From positions 49,932,950-49,996,949 of the forward strand of contig NC_083348.1 in the NCBI RefSeq assembly GCF_019175385.1: DNA of 64,000 nt. The letters are read 5' to 3'. This stretch comes from Lycium barbarum (Eukaryota; Streptophyta; Magnoliopsida; Solanales; Solanaceae). Both the position numbers and the translations under genes were made by a program. Shown one piece after another: positions 23,490 to 36,987 of this stretch (positions are counted from its first letter, which is position 1; each line of letters begins with the position of its first letter). The notes under the pieces are model-generated. The model worked only from the letters and a program-made list of their open reading frames with translations. It was not told the DNA's origin and did no database searches.

Positions 23490-26400
23490 TGTAACGACCT
23501 GTTTCGTCGTTACGGTAAAATTCTAAGGAAGGCGACAACTATGGGGCTTAACGATGTCTCCACCTTCTCGTATCTTGGAAACCTTTCAAGCCAAACCAAG
23601 ATCATCGTGCGCATCGCGTAAGCAATAGAAATGTGAGCAAACAAATAGAGCCAGACCGCTACAGCGGTCGCGTGGACGCTACAGTGGTGACGCTGTGGCG
23701 GTATACCAATCGCCGTAGCGGTAACCGCATGTGACTGCTAAACTACTATAGCGGTGTGTTGGCCGCCCTGGCGGTACCGCTGCAGTGGTACACCTACCGC
23801 CAGGGCGGTTTCGCATAGTGAATTCCACCTATTTAAGTGACATTTCGGGAATTGACTTCATTTCTCAAAGCCCTAGAGAGTCCAGCCGCCTTTGGAGTAA
23901 TTTTGGAGCAAAAAATGATACTTCCTTGGGAAAGGTTATTACCCTAACCTCTTCCATCCATTCTCCCAACATTGATTCTCATTAAGGATCCTTGTCTAGA
24001 GTCACAAATGGGAATCTCAAATCTCTTAAGTTCCAAAATGATGAACCCTTGTCCTTCTCGATATAAAGTCCTTGGAATATTTTCCTATCCTCATCATCCT
24101 AACATGATCCCCCAACCTAATCCTTCACCTACCCCATTAAAACACTTAGGGGTCTCTATTTTAGATCTTGGAAATGGGTTTCTTGAAACAAGCCTAAAAT
24201 GGCAATTTGACCAAACTAGTGACTTGGATATGGTCATGAATGTCCTAAATAAGGGTTGATTGACCAACTAGGGTTGTGATAGTGAACTTTTAGGTAGGAT
24301 AAAATTCCATATCTACCATAGCAATTTCAAAGTCCTTAAAAAGGGCCATAAAGGTGAATTCTACTCTTGGGCCTCATGGTTGTCTTTGAGATTTTCATAT
24401 AGATTACGCGGTGGTGATTAATTGAGGCATCGTTGGATGTTCGTGGTACCTGCTCGGCCCTGAGGTAGGTTACGACTTTCCTTTCGATAGACTCCGATTA
24501 GTTTTCCGTATTGTTGTGTAGAAGAAACGGAGAATGCATGTATAGGAATTTGGAGATATGGGATGAAACCTTAGGAAGGTATTGTTATGTGCGACTTGTT
24601 TGTTTGGGCTCATGGCTTGTAGACTCCTTAGGTGTTGATGTGGCTTTGTTGATTATCGGTGGATTTATGTAACTTGGGAGTAGCGGACGAAATTTAATTA
24701 TGCCCTTCGAGAAAGTTATTTGAACTAACTCTAAAAGCTAGTTGAGAATATAAATTGTACCATGGTAGTGAACGATGTCTAAGTTAAATGGTAACGAATG
24801 ACTCGAGAATAGGGGAGATTCTTATCCTAAGTAAAATACTGATTAGGGAAGTGGTAATGCCGTAAATTAAAATGATTGACTTGATGTGTGTTGGGCTAGC
24901 CACCCGTTATGTGTATTTATTGTTCTAGTTGAGGATTTGACACTATGAGTAGTGGTAGATATCTGAATCTGTGTTACTGTCATGACTGATTTATTATTGG
25001 CATACCATAGTTGGTATTGTGTTATGATACATTATTGGCGTACCCTCTCGTGGTATTCATGATATTGAACTTGGTTGTTGATACTTGATATATGCATGGC
25101 ATGCATTCTCACACATTCATGATGCATGGCCGATACCTGGTGATGATCCGGTATCGTTGATTGAGTAAACTGATATTTGATATACTCCTTACTTGAGTGA
25201 TTGTAAAAGGCCGATGTCCAAAGATCCAATCCGGAATCGTTGATTGTATAAAACTGATATTTGATAAACTCTTTTACTTGAGTGATTGTGAGAAGGGCGA
25301 TGTCCGAGGTTCAATTCCGGAATTGTTGAGGTGTGCATTGCATACCTTCCCTCATATTCATGATGCATGGCCGATAGATGGTAATTATCCGGTATCATTG
25401 ATTGAGCAACTCTTTACTTGAGTGATTGTGAGAGGTCGATGACCGATGATCTGTGCTGCATCATTGTTGCATGGCCGATTCCGATGTTATCTCGGAATCG
25501 TTGTTAGTGCATGGACTCCGCGGATCCCCCAGGGTGGTGCCGATGAGACTCCCCCTGCGAGCAATTAGCCAGGTCCCGTCTGTCGGTTTGGCAAAGATCC
25601 GGGACGGGTGGCACTTAGACTTCGCCAGTCACACAGGGTTGTACTACCGAGACGTCGATATTTCCGTCCGGAGTGCATGCGTACACCTCATTGGCATGGC
25701 ATAGCACGGCATGACATCATATTCATACCATTATCGCATTGCATTGCATTATGATTGGTCGAGATGTATGAGATGATTATATTGGGATGATTCTGTTATG
25801 ATGATTTGATTGTGATGATTCAGTTGCGATGATCGTATTGTGATGACTATAGCGTATGATTGGTTGTATCGGATATACTCAGACTTATTATATGGGGTTT
25901 TAGGTGCTATACATAGGCAATAATGAACATTTGGACTCGATTCTTCTGACTTATACTATTAACTTGTGCCTGTTAAATTAGTCTAAGACTCGTAGTGTAT
26001 TGTGTCAAGCAAGGTGGACATAAAGATGTTAAGAATTTGTATAGGTGTTTGGGCCAACTTATAATTAGTTGAAGATTAGTTGTGACTTAAGTCATATTGA
26101 AGTTGTGATCTACTACTTTGGAATATGTGATTTGATTTAGTGATTATCATCATTATTCGTGAAATTCTTTACTGATATGTACTCCTAACCGTTGTCAGCC
26201 TATGATACTTACTTAGTACGTGTGGTTGTACTGATATTGCACTTGCTACAACCTTTTGTGGTGCTTGTCTAGAAGGCCTCCTCCCATTTCATTCCGAGAT
26301 TGGAGGTTGAGTCTTAGAATATGATGTCATTTTGGAATTTACTTAGTCGCTCTTGTATTAGTCTAGACCAGGTCATGGAAAAATTGTATCGAGTCTGTAA

Positions 26401-26583
26401 AAATGTATTGTCAAATTATGTAACATTCGAGTTAGTATTTATAAATGAAATTCCACTGTTTTTCTTAATTTCCAAATGCTTTTGAGAGGAATGTTATGTG
26501 ATTGAAGCGTTGTTTAAACGAGAGGGTTCGCTTACCAAGGTGGGAAGATAGGTGCCCGTACGAGCCTAAATTGGGTCGTGACA
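23490..26583 (+). mobile_element. Solo LTR E2 nested in E1
   Basis: A 3094-bp LTR, TGTAACGACC...GGGTCGTGACA, with GATTT duplicated at 23485-23489 and 26584-26588 and no PBS or PPT beside it. Contents are CCGCNNNAGCGG palindromes (23645-23815), roughly 100-bp tandem units around ACTTGAGTGATTGTGAGA (25130-25470), and the pair TTAGTAC/GTACTGA at 26213-26234. It belongs to the same broad LTR group as E1, and its target lies inside E1. Confidence 0.92.
25130..25500 (+). repeat. About 100-bp tandem units in LTR-E2
   Basis: Three to four diverged units containing CCGGTATCGTTGATTGAG, a TTTGATAaACTC-like block and ACTTGAGTGATTGTGAGA. One unit also appears in E1 near 26860-26920, so the repeat belongs to the LTR group. 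Confidence 0.75.
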
Positions 26584-26589
26584 GATTTT

Positions 26590-26745
26590 TAGTTGGCGTA
26601 CTCATGTTGGTGCTTGTGACTCTGATATATTGGTGGCGCACCCATTGTTGGTGTTTGTGATTCAGATATATTGTTGGCGCGCCCATTGTTGGTGTTTGTG
26701 ATTCGGATATAATGTTGGCGTACCATTGTTGGTACTTGTGATATT
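26590..26745 (+). repeat. GTTGGTGTTTGTGATTC tandem repeat in LTR-E1
   Basis: Four units of about 45 bp with the core TTGGCGYACCCATTGTTGGT. The last unit left of the E2 insertion point lies at 23450-23489, so E2 landed inside this repeat. Confidence 0.8.
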
Positions 26746-28022
26746 GAGCATGATTATTGATGATGATACATGCATTGCACGTACTCTCATTTTTCATGAT
26801 ACACTGTTGAGATACTGATGATACTTGATGAAATACTGTGATGAGCTGGGCTCGATTTTTACTTGAGTGACGTGAGATGGCCGATATCTGATATTAGTTC
26901 TGGAATCGTTGATTGAGTGAGTGCATGGACTCCGCAGGTCCCCCAAATTGGTGCCGGTGAGAACCCCCCGTGGGCAAAGATCCGGGGTCCCGTCTGTCTA
27001 TTGGGCAAAGATCCGGGACGGGTGACACTTAGACTTCGCGAGTCACACTTGGTTGTGCTACCGAGATGTCGATATTTCCATCAGAGTACATCTGTACACA
27101 ACATTGGCATGACATTGCATTGCATTCATACATCATTGCATTGTATTGCATTATGGCTTTTTTGAGATGATTTGGTGTTTACTTGTGATGTTGGATTCAG
27201 ATTGATATGTTGAGACTTGGTACAATTGGGATTAGATGCTACTTAGGCGATGATGTATACTTGTCTTCGATTATCTGTAACTTTTACTGGTTGGTTTGTC
27301 TTGTGGATCGTTCGTAGGATCAGTTGTATGTTTGGCCTCTAAAGGATGTAGACTAAAGATATCCTAGTGAAGAGTCGACTCCTAGACTAAAAACAAATGG
27401 TAATAATGATATATGATTGTCGTGATATTGTTGTGGATCTGGCTTGTGGTTATTAGCGGAGTATGGAATGCGTTAAGGGTCTTGGTGTCATATTGTGTGG
27501 TAAATAGACGTAGGACTTGATTTAGTTGCTGATCATGTTTATTTATGACTTCTTTTACTGATATGTGTTCCTAACCATTGTCGTCTTATGATACTTACTC
27601 AGTACTCGTTGATTGTACTGATACTGCTCTTGCTACACCTTTTTCGGGTGTAGAGTGTTTCAGGTGATTGATTGCAACATTTTCGGAGATGCGCGGTGCC
27701 TAATCTGAAGGCCTCCTCCCATTTCATTCTGGGATGGAGGCTGGGTCTAGTAGTGTTGTTGTAATCCATATCATTTAGTTGCTCTTATATTAGTCTAGAC
27801 CAGGTCGTGGGAATTTGAAAAGAGTCTTTATTTATTTAATGGTTGTAAATACTTTCAATATTGGAGTTTATTAGGTAATTGATATCCGTTGTTAATCGTA
27901 CTTAGTTATTGGGAATATTGAAATTGTCTTTACTTGATTACTGTGTTATTGATTGAGGGTTCGCCTACCGAGGAGGGAAAGGTAGGTGCCTGTGCGATCC
28001 TAAATTAGGTCTTGACAGTGTT

Positions 28023-28446
28023 GTTTGTAATGATGCTACCTTGCTACACTCCTTTTTGGGGTGTAGAGTTTGAGTCAGGTTTCGCTTCCACTTCCGAGAC
28101 TAATTTTCGAGGCCTGGCTTACAAGTATCTAGCGTGAGCATCTGATGAGTCGCGGCCCGGAGACTCCTCTATCCTTGTCTTTGTTTTCTTACATTCAGAC
28201 AGATGTGTTTAGTATTTGAGACTTGTATATTCTAGACATTACTTAGTTGCTCTCGTACGAGTCAGACGAGTTCCTTGGGGATTTTATTTATGTTTCGCAT
28301 ATTATGATTATTTATGATTTCAGACTTCTACTTATTCTGCTCTATTTACTTTATTGTGGTATAAATTGATGATTTGGGAAAGGGTTCCCCTACCGAGGTG
28401 GGAAATTGTAGGTGCCAGAGTGACTTTGCGTAATTGGGTCGTGACA
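28023..28446 (+). repeat. LTR-E0, right piece and 3' end
   Basis: Continues E0 after E1. It has the hairpin CTACACTCC-TTTTT-GGGGTGTAG near 28047-28069 and ends ...GGGTCGTGACA at 28446. No PBS follows, so E0 also looks like a solo or truncated LTR. If it is solo, CCTCA (28447-28451) should recur at its left edge, which is outside the visible part. Confidence 0.75.
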
Positions 28447-28650
28447 CCTCATGTGAGCCTTCAAAGGCAAGAAATTCACTGATAGCATCGCTTGTCCACT
28501 TTATCTTTTAAAGTTCTTTTCAACTTAGCTCTAAGACCCATATTTCCATTTCTCCATGCCCGATGTTTCTTCCATAGCTGAATCCTCGTATATTCGAACT
28601 GAATCCGCTCGAATCCCCTGATTTGATTATAACCACACCTTTGTCTGCAA
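28447..28650 (-). other. Element J internal region, piece 1 (non-coding)
   Basis: Pyrimidine-rich DNA between LTR-E0 and LTR-G, lacking any credible ORF. By position and character it is read as part of the same interrupted internal region as 31166-33410, 35991-36987 and 40353-40877. That joining is inference. Confidence 0.45.
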
Positions 28651-31165
28651 TGTCACGCCCCAACCTAGGTAAGGCGTGATTGGCACCTGGCGCCCTACGG
28701 GGACCGAGCGAACCAAGCTGTAACTCGTATCTTTTATTTCTCAAATGGAAATGTAAGACCAAAGAGACTAAAAGCGGATGTAATATCATGTATATGAATG
28801 TGTACAATGGGCCTACGAAGCTGACATAACTACAGGAAAAAAATAACTAAAAAACATACAAGAGACTGTCTGCAGAGCCTCTATGAACATGACTGAAGTA
28901 CAGAAGTCGGGACAGGGCCCCCGACATACCCTTAATACAAAATACATATACAAACCCAGACTCGACAATGCTCCAGGAAGAAGTGGAGCCCGCCAATCAA
29001 GACTAGTACCTGGAGGCAGCCTACTGTGGAGGGTCCTCGTCTCATCTGTCTATACCTGTGGGCTATGAACGCAGCGTCCACAAGAAAGGACGTCAGTACA
29101 AACAATGTACTGAGCATGTAAGGCATGAATAGAGACATAATAAGAGATATGAAGCATAATATGAGATAAAGAGATAACCCGTACGTCTAATTGCCTCGTA
29201 AGGCGAATATCATGCATGCTTGGCTTTTTCTTAGAAAAACATTTCTCATACATATATACACAAAATAGTAATGCTGTGGAACGTGCAGCCCGATCCATAA
29301 ATAGATTATATTGTCGTGGAACGAACGACCCGATCCATAAATATATTATATTGCCGCGGAGCGAACAGACCGATCCATTTATCCCATATATCCCCGCGTC
29401 CGGGCATCCTGCGTCCGGGACGATATCCAGTTGATCAGGTGGTTATGCGTATATAACGCCTACCCTTTTTCCCATATCCCCACACATACATATATAATAT
29501 ATAAATAGCATGCATGAGAGCCCAAATAAAAGCTATAACTTTATCGGAGTGACGTAAGGTCGGTAGCCTCCGATTATATTATGGGATAAACATCATTGCT
29601 ATATCCCACCTTGAAGGAACGAGTAGCATAAGGTGAGATCAACAATAATGAATGACATCAAGAAAATCTGGAAATAGGCTCAATAATCTCATAATAACAT
29701 AAAATCCATATACTTTGAAATCTTTATAAATGAAGTCATCGTAATCATCATCATAGTCATCATAGAAATTATTGATCTTTAGCATCATAAGAACTTTAAG
29801 AATCATGAACTTCTAACATTCTTGGAGATGAGGATCTTATGGAATTCATTTATCATCATCATCACCATTATCATTATGGGAAACATCTATCTTTAGCCAT
29901 AGAGGAACTTTGAGGATCATGAACTTTTAGCTTTTGAGAATAAGGATGTTATGGAAAAACATTTATGGGTTCATAAGAAGAGAACCATGCCTTTAGAAAG
30001 AAAGGGACTAGCCTTACATACCTTGGAGCTTACTTCTTGACTTTTCCAACTCACTTCCTGTCTTGCAATTTACTTAAGTTCGTTCGTAGTCTCATGATCT
30101 ACATACACAACCATTCATACTATTGTTAGGCTCATCACATACGCTCGTCATAAGCCTCTAATTTAAATCCATTTAGGATCTGCTGAAATTTGGGCAACAT
30201 CTCCCCTGTTTCTATGCCTAGCCCGAAATCACAATCCAACAACCAACAACAACAACAATACCAACATCAACAACAATAATATCAACACCAAAATACTCCA
30301 TAAACATCCCACACGAGTTTTATTCAATTTCTCCATCAACAGTTCATTATACGATAATTTAATAACTCTATCTTCGTAAATAAACCGAAATCAATATCAA
30401 TAAGGGAAGATTCATACCTTGTCCTTGCTAGAGCAACAATATCTTCAATATTCACCTTGAATCCAAGCCAACTCCATTGCAAGACAATACTATAATCACA
30501 ACTACTCGTTACCCATACCTCGATTAATACTCCGTCACTTGAAATTACTCAAAATCCTCACTTTTGTGTTGTATATGTGCTCTCATGTGTTGCTGAGTGT
30601 TTTTGGGAATTATTGGGTGAAACATGAGGGGTTTTGATCCTTATATAGAGGGTTGAAGTCGGTGGAAACCGACTTAAAATTTTCCCGTCGCGTTCGCGGC
30701 CTTGGGTCGCATTCGCGAAGGCTTGTTCAGTACTACTCTTCACGTTCACGGCCTTTTGGTCGCGTTCGCGAAGGGTTAATTTCTGCTCTGGCGGCCTAAC
30801 TTGTAGCATCCATAACTCTCTACTCTGATGTCCTATCGATGAACGGTTTGTTGCGTTGGAAACTAGACTTCATGAACTTCAATCTAGGCTTTTGCTTTGC
30901 TCCAAAACTCCTCATATACTAAAAGATATTCTTTCTCCAAGTTGGACCAAAATTTTCCCTCATATGTTCTCCAAAGTTCAACAAACTTAATTTCCTTGAT
31001 TCACTTGCCCTCCAATCCTTCTGTAGCTTATTATGTGAACTTAAACCCTCATAACAATAAGATAAGCGCATATAACCCCATATATCCTTGGAGGTAACCC
31101 CAATGTCCATACTTAAAGCAACCAACACCTAACGAATTACAACGTACAAACTACGGGGTGTAATA
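28651..31165 (-). repeat. LTR-G (minus strand, probable old solo LTR)
   Basis: Begins TGTCACGCCC at the left and ends GGGGTGTAATA at the right, where TAACA is expected. The flanking pentamers (TGCAA and TGATT) do not match, and neither PBS nor PPT adjoins. Inside, on the minus strand, are CGCGTTCGCGAAGG-type palindromes (30685-30775), an ACAAG|GTATGAATC donor-like site (30412-30421), a roughly 45-bp tandem repeat with CCCGATCCATAAAT (29279-29385), and the three-hairpin module (29056-29113). Confidence 0.78.
29056..29113 (-). other. Three-hairpin LTR module (LTR-G)
   Basis: On the minus strand TCAGTACATTG...GTACTGACG, then CGTCC...GGACG, then CTGCG...CACAG, the last stem with one mispair. It sits about 0.4 kb from the 3' end of the LTR, as in the other families. 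Confidence 0.75.
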
Positions 31166-33410
31166 TGATTGATCCCACAAATATCACCTTAATCATCGCA
31201 ATCCTTTAGCTATAGCCACACACCATTGCCCAACCTATATCGGTAAAATAATCTGATTCCACTAATCCTTCTTTCACACTTTCCAAAACCGTCTTTAGCA
31301 TCAGGATTCCTTAGAAATACATTGACACATGCCACAAGTCCAAATCATGACTTACTCACACCAGAAAAGATTCCTTGCTCTATCTGATCACTTTCTAAGC
31401 ACTTCATCAAAAAATGATCTTATCCAAAGCCGATTGGGATAGTACCAAATCTATGAATTTTGTTCCGTCGAGTAGAAGCTACTGATCCGACACTCGTCAT
31501 CCAATCCCTCTTAAACCTTCAAATAGCATACCAAGCGTATCATCCGAATGATTATCTTCCCATGTGAAATCTACAGAAAATCAACTACTTACCCCAAATC
31601 TCCCCATATCCGATTTTACCTTTTCACTACATCACTACGTACATGCGTAAACCATTAGAACTGTACGTAAAGCCGTCATCAATAAAATATGACAAAGTCT
31701 CTCCACACAATCCGAATAAGCCCGGTAAACCTGCCATACCTCCATCCTAAACTCACATCTATCAATCTTTGAAAAGGGGTTACTAGAACATCAATACATT
31801 TTCTGGCAACATATCCATAAGCCATCCTGCATTATAGGAACAATTCTAACCATGTGCAAAGTCCACAATCCCTAAAATGTCGCCAACAATCACCCGAGTT
31901 GCTTTCAAATCTTGACAGACTAAATAGTAACCCTTTGTTAAGCCTGTGGTGACCCCTACCTTCTCTTTCCCATGACTAATCAATCATGTGCTGTCACCCT
32001 CGACTCCAAAAGCTGAATTTCACCAAACTCATCAACCTACTATTTAGGAGCTATACCTTATGACTTAAATCCTCATGTTTCTCAATTCATACCCGTCACA
32101 CAAATCCGATAGAGCTTTATGAAATATAAATACATCAAATTCTCCGAATGCTTCTCTCTTAACTCACTCACAACTTCGAACACTTCGATGCAAGGCTTGC
32201 AGCCTTGTATACCACACCTTCAGCCATTGAATCTCTAATTGTAATACGCCGTTACTCCTTTAGCAGCTGTAATACATCGACCTTACAATCCATGTACCCT
32301 GCACAATTACTCCTAAAATATTTAAAATACTCATCCATGCTATCCAGTCAGCAATGCTTCAACATAACCCACTTTTACAAACATATCCTCACCTCGAAAA
32401 TATGACTTTAACTTTCAAACTAAAGAGGTTTTCAATATTCATCCTTATTAATCAAATCTAGCCCATTCATTCAAGAATGATATGAAATTACCCATCTTGG
32501 TACAACGCAAGTTTATCCATCAATCCTATCATGTCAAACACCTGAAATTTGCTTTTCACTAGTCGCCAATCGCAAAACCCCATAGAACTTCGCCATAATG
32601 CTTAGCCAATTTCTGTAGGATTCCTTCTTCATGCGTACTTAACAATTTCACCCCATCTAAATGATGAAAAATGACAACGCCGTGATCCACACCCGACTCG
32701 AGTAATCCAGTTGCTTCGAATCCAGTCCTTTCCTTTTCTGAAGATATACCTTACTCCTTCCGATCCTAGTTCAACCATGCCTTTAACTGAATTTTAATTC
32801 CCATATTTCATTTAAAATATCATTCATTGCTATCCTCCGATCATCACTCAAACCTGCTAAAGAGTACAATATCATAAGCCTTGCAAAATAGCTAGACCAA
32901 TCTTGGAGATAGTAGTATTCCAGATACTCAAACAACTGAGAGTCTCCTTGCCGTCCTCGAACTTCAAAACTGAATACTTCTCTAAATCTGACACATCACA
33001 TGTACAATCCTTCATGAAGCCTCTCCACTAGAAAATACCGACCAACTCTGGTTACTACAACAACAATTAAATGTTTGTCGATGCAATAGCCCAAACCACC
33101 ATTGAACTGGTCCATAATCCATAGGGCGATCCTTAATTACCGTACGCACAATCCTACTAACGTCCTCATATAGCTTCACCGAAGTACCCTTGCCAAAATC
33201 TTTTAACTAAAGATTCCCTCTTCTATCTTGGTTAATGAGTTTACTAACCCAACATTTATACCCAAATGTTCTATAGTGAACACACCTCTCCTGGTTTGAC
33301 CGGTACTGCTGATCCGAGTCTCTATTTCTAAATGCTCTGCACAACTTGAATTAGATCAAAAACTTTATTGATCTTCTACTTTAATTGAACTTATTGACTG
33401 ACACCTCACT
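31166..33410 (-). other. Element J internal region, piece 2 (non-coding)
   Basis: About 2.2 kb of pyrimidine-rich DNA, broken in all frames; no frame exceeds about 70 codons. I find no recognisable gag, protease, RT or integrase motif on either strand. It probably continues at 35991 after removal of solo LTR H. Confidence 0.5.
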
Positions 33411-33415
33411 CGAGG

Positions 33416-35985
33416 TGTTACACCCCGTATCTTAGAACTAAGTTTAGACTCTTATTGTTAGAGTTTTAGCAAAAAAATTGAAAGTTTGTACGTGTTCCAA
33501 AAGTGGTTGACAGGCCTACTTCGAGCACCCATAACCCCTTGATTCATTGAGAATTTGGAAAAGGTTCTTTAATGAAAGTTTTAGCATGTAGTTTATAAAG
33601 ATCAGGCCAATCAGAGTTCGGAGCAATGAGATATGATCGTTGCAAAATGGTTGATAGATAGGTGCTTAAGATTCGATAGAATCAGCTAAGTTTTCGATAC
33701 ATCTGCCTTCCAGCCTCATTTCGTGGAATTCGTTGAGAATTTGAGAGAACTTAAAACATAAAATTGTAGTCCTTTGAAATAGTTTTCCAATGTTATATTG
33801 TGGACCCCAAATAGAGCTCTGTGTTTGGAGTTATGCCCATTTTACTGAACGTTATCGACGAGCAGAAAAATGTAATTTTTTGACTAAGTATAAAATGGAC
33901 AGGGGAACTCACTCAGCTTGCCCCAAAGCGAGGTAGGGGCAAGCCATAGACCGCGCTCAGCGAGGTAGGGGTCCAAAAGTGAAAAAAATTGAGAAAAATC
34001 GTCTAAGTATAAATGGATAGGAGAGCTCGCTGAGCTCGCACCACAGTGAGGCAAGGGCTTGCCTTAGACCGCACTTGGCCAGCCTGGGGGTCCAAAATGC
34101 CCGTGCTGTAAATTCAACACTTAACTCAAAATTTCATTTATCATACATTCCAACTTCATTCTAAAGTCCTAAGCAGCCGTTTTCCTCCTCTCCTCATCCT
34201 CCCACGTCAAGGTAAGATCGCTCTAACGATTCTTAAGTAATTCAAACATTAATTCATGATTAGCAACCTGATTTTTCAACCAAAACATAGGATTTCCAAG
34301 GTAAATCCTTCTCAAGCGATTCAAAGCTAGGGTTTTGGTGTTCTTCGTCAGAGAAGCAGTTTAGTTCGTTAGATTGAAGTGATTACAGATATGTGAGGCT
34401 TACTCTCTACATTTGGGAATGTTAATGATTATCCCTATGCTGTGTTTCTTTTATAACATTATGAATTGCCTCAAAAGTATAGTTCATCTTAGTCTCCTTG
34501 AATGGTTGTAGAACTTCTATTCCCTAGTTTCGTAGTTCGTTCATGACTTTCATTTCGAACGTTGTGAACCCAGAATGTAATCTATTTAGACTTGTGTTTT
34601 ATACCTATGAGTCTCAGTCTAGAAACTCAGCATGTTTATAAACTAGTCAAAGTTTCAGTTCTAATAATTAGTTCATTAATTCATGTCTCAGTTAGTATTG
34701 TAATAGTCAGTACTGCATATCAGCACCTCGGTATGCTTCCATGTCTCAGTATGAATTCATGTTCAGTATCTTATATCAATATTTCTATATGACTCTCAAA
34801 GCCATGTTAGTATGATTTCATGTTTCAAGATAGTAATGCTTAGATTTGTTTACGAATAGTTCATGAATAAATATCTCAGTTTAGTTCTATTCAGTATTCC
34901 TATATTATATAGCCCAGCATGATTCAGTATTTCTGTATTATGCATTACAGTATGACTTTCAGCTCCTTGATATTCCATGAGTCTTAGCTATGAAAACTCA
35001 GTATGTTTACACTCCATAATCAGTTCAGAAATACATGTCTCAGTTTAGTTTTGACTAGTATTCCAGTGTTATGCATTACAGTATGATTTTCAGTTCCTAT
35101 ATATATATTGTAGAATGTTGAACACCTGCATCTTTGCCCAATGGCACAGTCTTATGTATACGTTTACGTGGCCAAGGCCACTGACTGACGCAATTACTTG
35201 GCCAAGGCCACTGACTGATGCACTTACTTGGCCAAGGCCACTGATTTGTGCATTTATATTAGGCCAAGGCCCCGGAGTGTAGCGCTTACTTAGCCAAGGC
35301 CATAGTTTTTTGCATCCATATTGGGACAAGGCCCCATATTATTAACTCTGTAAAATAAGTGGTTCATATTCAGGACAAGGGAGTACCTATAAATTTACTT
35401 CTCTTGTTCAGTTTCAGTTATTAGTTTCAGTTTCAGTTCAGATTAAATTACCTTTTTATTGATTTGGGTTTCCCTTTCCCGAGCACCCCACTTACAGTTC
35501 TTTTCGTCAGTTGTTTTACATACCAGTGTAATTCAAATCGCCCGGGGCCTGCATCTCACAATGCAAGTGACGGTTTACAGGTTGACAATTCAGAGCGCTA
35601 GGATTCTCGTACCATCTATGTGGTGAGCCCCAGTCCTTTCGGGGCATTATTATTACTTTACAGTCTTTCATTATTTACATATAGTCAGTGTTTTCAGTAC
35701 TTTATTAGAGGCTTCATAGACTAGAGTAACAATTAGACAAAATCGCAGGTTTTTCATGTTAAGCTATGTTGGCTACAATTATGCTTCAGACTTGTATTAG
35801 TGTTTCCGCACTTTGACTATGTATCATTCAGACTTTCAGTATATTAGTATGTTTTAGATTATATTCCGCATTTCAGTATGTTATAATATCACATGTTGAT
35901 TTAGTCAGCCAGTTGGTTCGCTCGGTCACATGTAGTCAGTCACTGGGTGTCGTGTTTCGTCCAGGCCTAGGTTTGGGGCGTGACA
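33416..35985 (+). mobile_element. Solo LTR H
   Basis: A 2570-bp LTR, TGTTACACCCCGTATC...GGGGCGTGACA, with CGAGG at 33411-33415 and 35986-35990 and no PBS or PPT. It holds a palindrome-rich block (GAGCTCGCTGAGCTCGC at 34023 and variants, 33905-34075), a CAAG|GTAAGATC donor-like site (34208-34217), CAGTATG-type short repeats (34600-35100) and a GGCCAAGGCC tandem repeat (35160-35330). Confidence 0.92.
35160..35330 (+). repeat. TTGGCCAAGGCCACTGA tandem repeat in LTR-H
   Basis: Five units of about 36 bp, each with the palindrome TGGCCA followed by AGGCC. Decay increases towards the right end. This family-specific minisatellite is found in no other LTR of the window. Confidence 0.88.
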
Positions 35986-35990
35986 CGAGG

Positions 35991-36987
35991 GTCCTTAAGT
36001 GATGCTTGCATGGAAGAACCACCTCGTTCCTTGTTTTGCCGAACCAGATTACCTCCAACAATTCTGCGATTATCCCTCTCATCTCGTCAACTACATAGAG
36101 TCACCTCACCAGTAATTGCAGAAACTTGTCGAGTCTTAAACAATATACAATACCCATCCTTAAAGACATTTCCATTAATAAATCACTGTCCTCTAGTTGC
36201 CTACGACATAATCAATCATATTAACTAATTTATGTTCCTTTATCTCCGCTTCATAAATAGAGTAGTCTCGTTCCATGACCTTCTAAGGGATTTATCCCAC
36301 TTCTAACACCATGACCTTTGAGGATTCCAAGCTATTGTCACTTATCATTCTTCCATATCAAACAACTACAAGCCATCTCACAAGATCGACATGTTCTAGG
36401 TCCAAAAATAGTCCCCCTTATCACCAACCTTGAAACATCAAATGACCCTACAAACACTCCCATTACTGAAAGAATCACAACCGCCTATTCCTTTAAGATT
36501 TCCTCGCCACAGGTAACCTTCCCCCACTTCACTTGAGGCCAATAGCCATTCTATCAAGGAACCCCTAAACCACTAGTTCTTACTCCATTACCACGATTCT
36601 ATCAGGCCAAAGCTCAACTTACCTTTCCATAACCTTGTCCAACAACCACCTTTGCCTATTCTTGCTACATTATCATGACGAGCACGTCAGATACCAATTG
36701 TTCATTTCATATAACAGAGATTGATCCATACAAATTCTCTTCCTTACGTTCTCGTCCCATAGGACAGCTGAAAACTCCTTACAATCATTCCCTAAGAAGC
36801 CTTACTTCCTCACACCTTATCACAAAAGGTCGCCTTTTTTGTCCTTATCCCTAACTTCTCTCACTGTCTTAATATGGCCACTATCTTCTTATCACATCAG
36901 AGGATCCTTCCCAATTACACTTGTCTATGGCTATCGACACCTACACTCTTCCATGATAAATTGTTGACTTGCCATTGGTACACCCAT
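35991..36987 (-). other. Element J internal region, piece 3 (non-coding)
   Basis: Pyrimidine-rich DNA between solo LTR H and LTR-I, similar in composition to piece 2. The longest frames (72-82 codons) show no known domain. I see nothing else in it. Confidence 0.45.

Larger units (their letters stand above)
21546..28017 (+). mobile_element. Solo LTR E1 (with solo LTR E2 nested inside)
   Basis: Starts TGTAACGACC and ends GGTCTTGACA, with GTGTT on both sides (21541-21545 and 28018-28022). No PBS or PPT adjoins it, so it is a solo LTR left after LTR-LTR recombination. Net length without E2 is about 3.37 kb. It has CCGCTGTAGCGG palindromes at 21895-22050, an AAG|GTAACATTCC donor-like site at about 22152, a GTTGGTGTTTGTGATTC tandem repeat (26590-26745), and a two-hairpin module at 27599-27653. 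Confidence 0.88.

Noticed and set aside
23645..23815. Regularly spaced palindromes suggesting a CRISPR-like array
   Set aside because: Words are degenerate, spacing is irregular, no unique spacers of equal length occur, and the DNA is from a plant nuclear genome.
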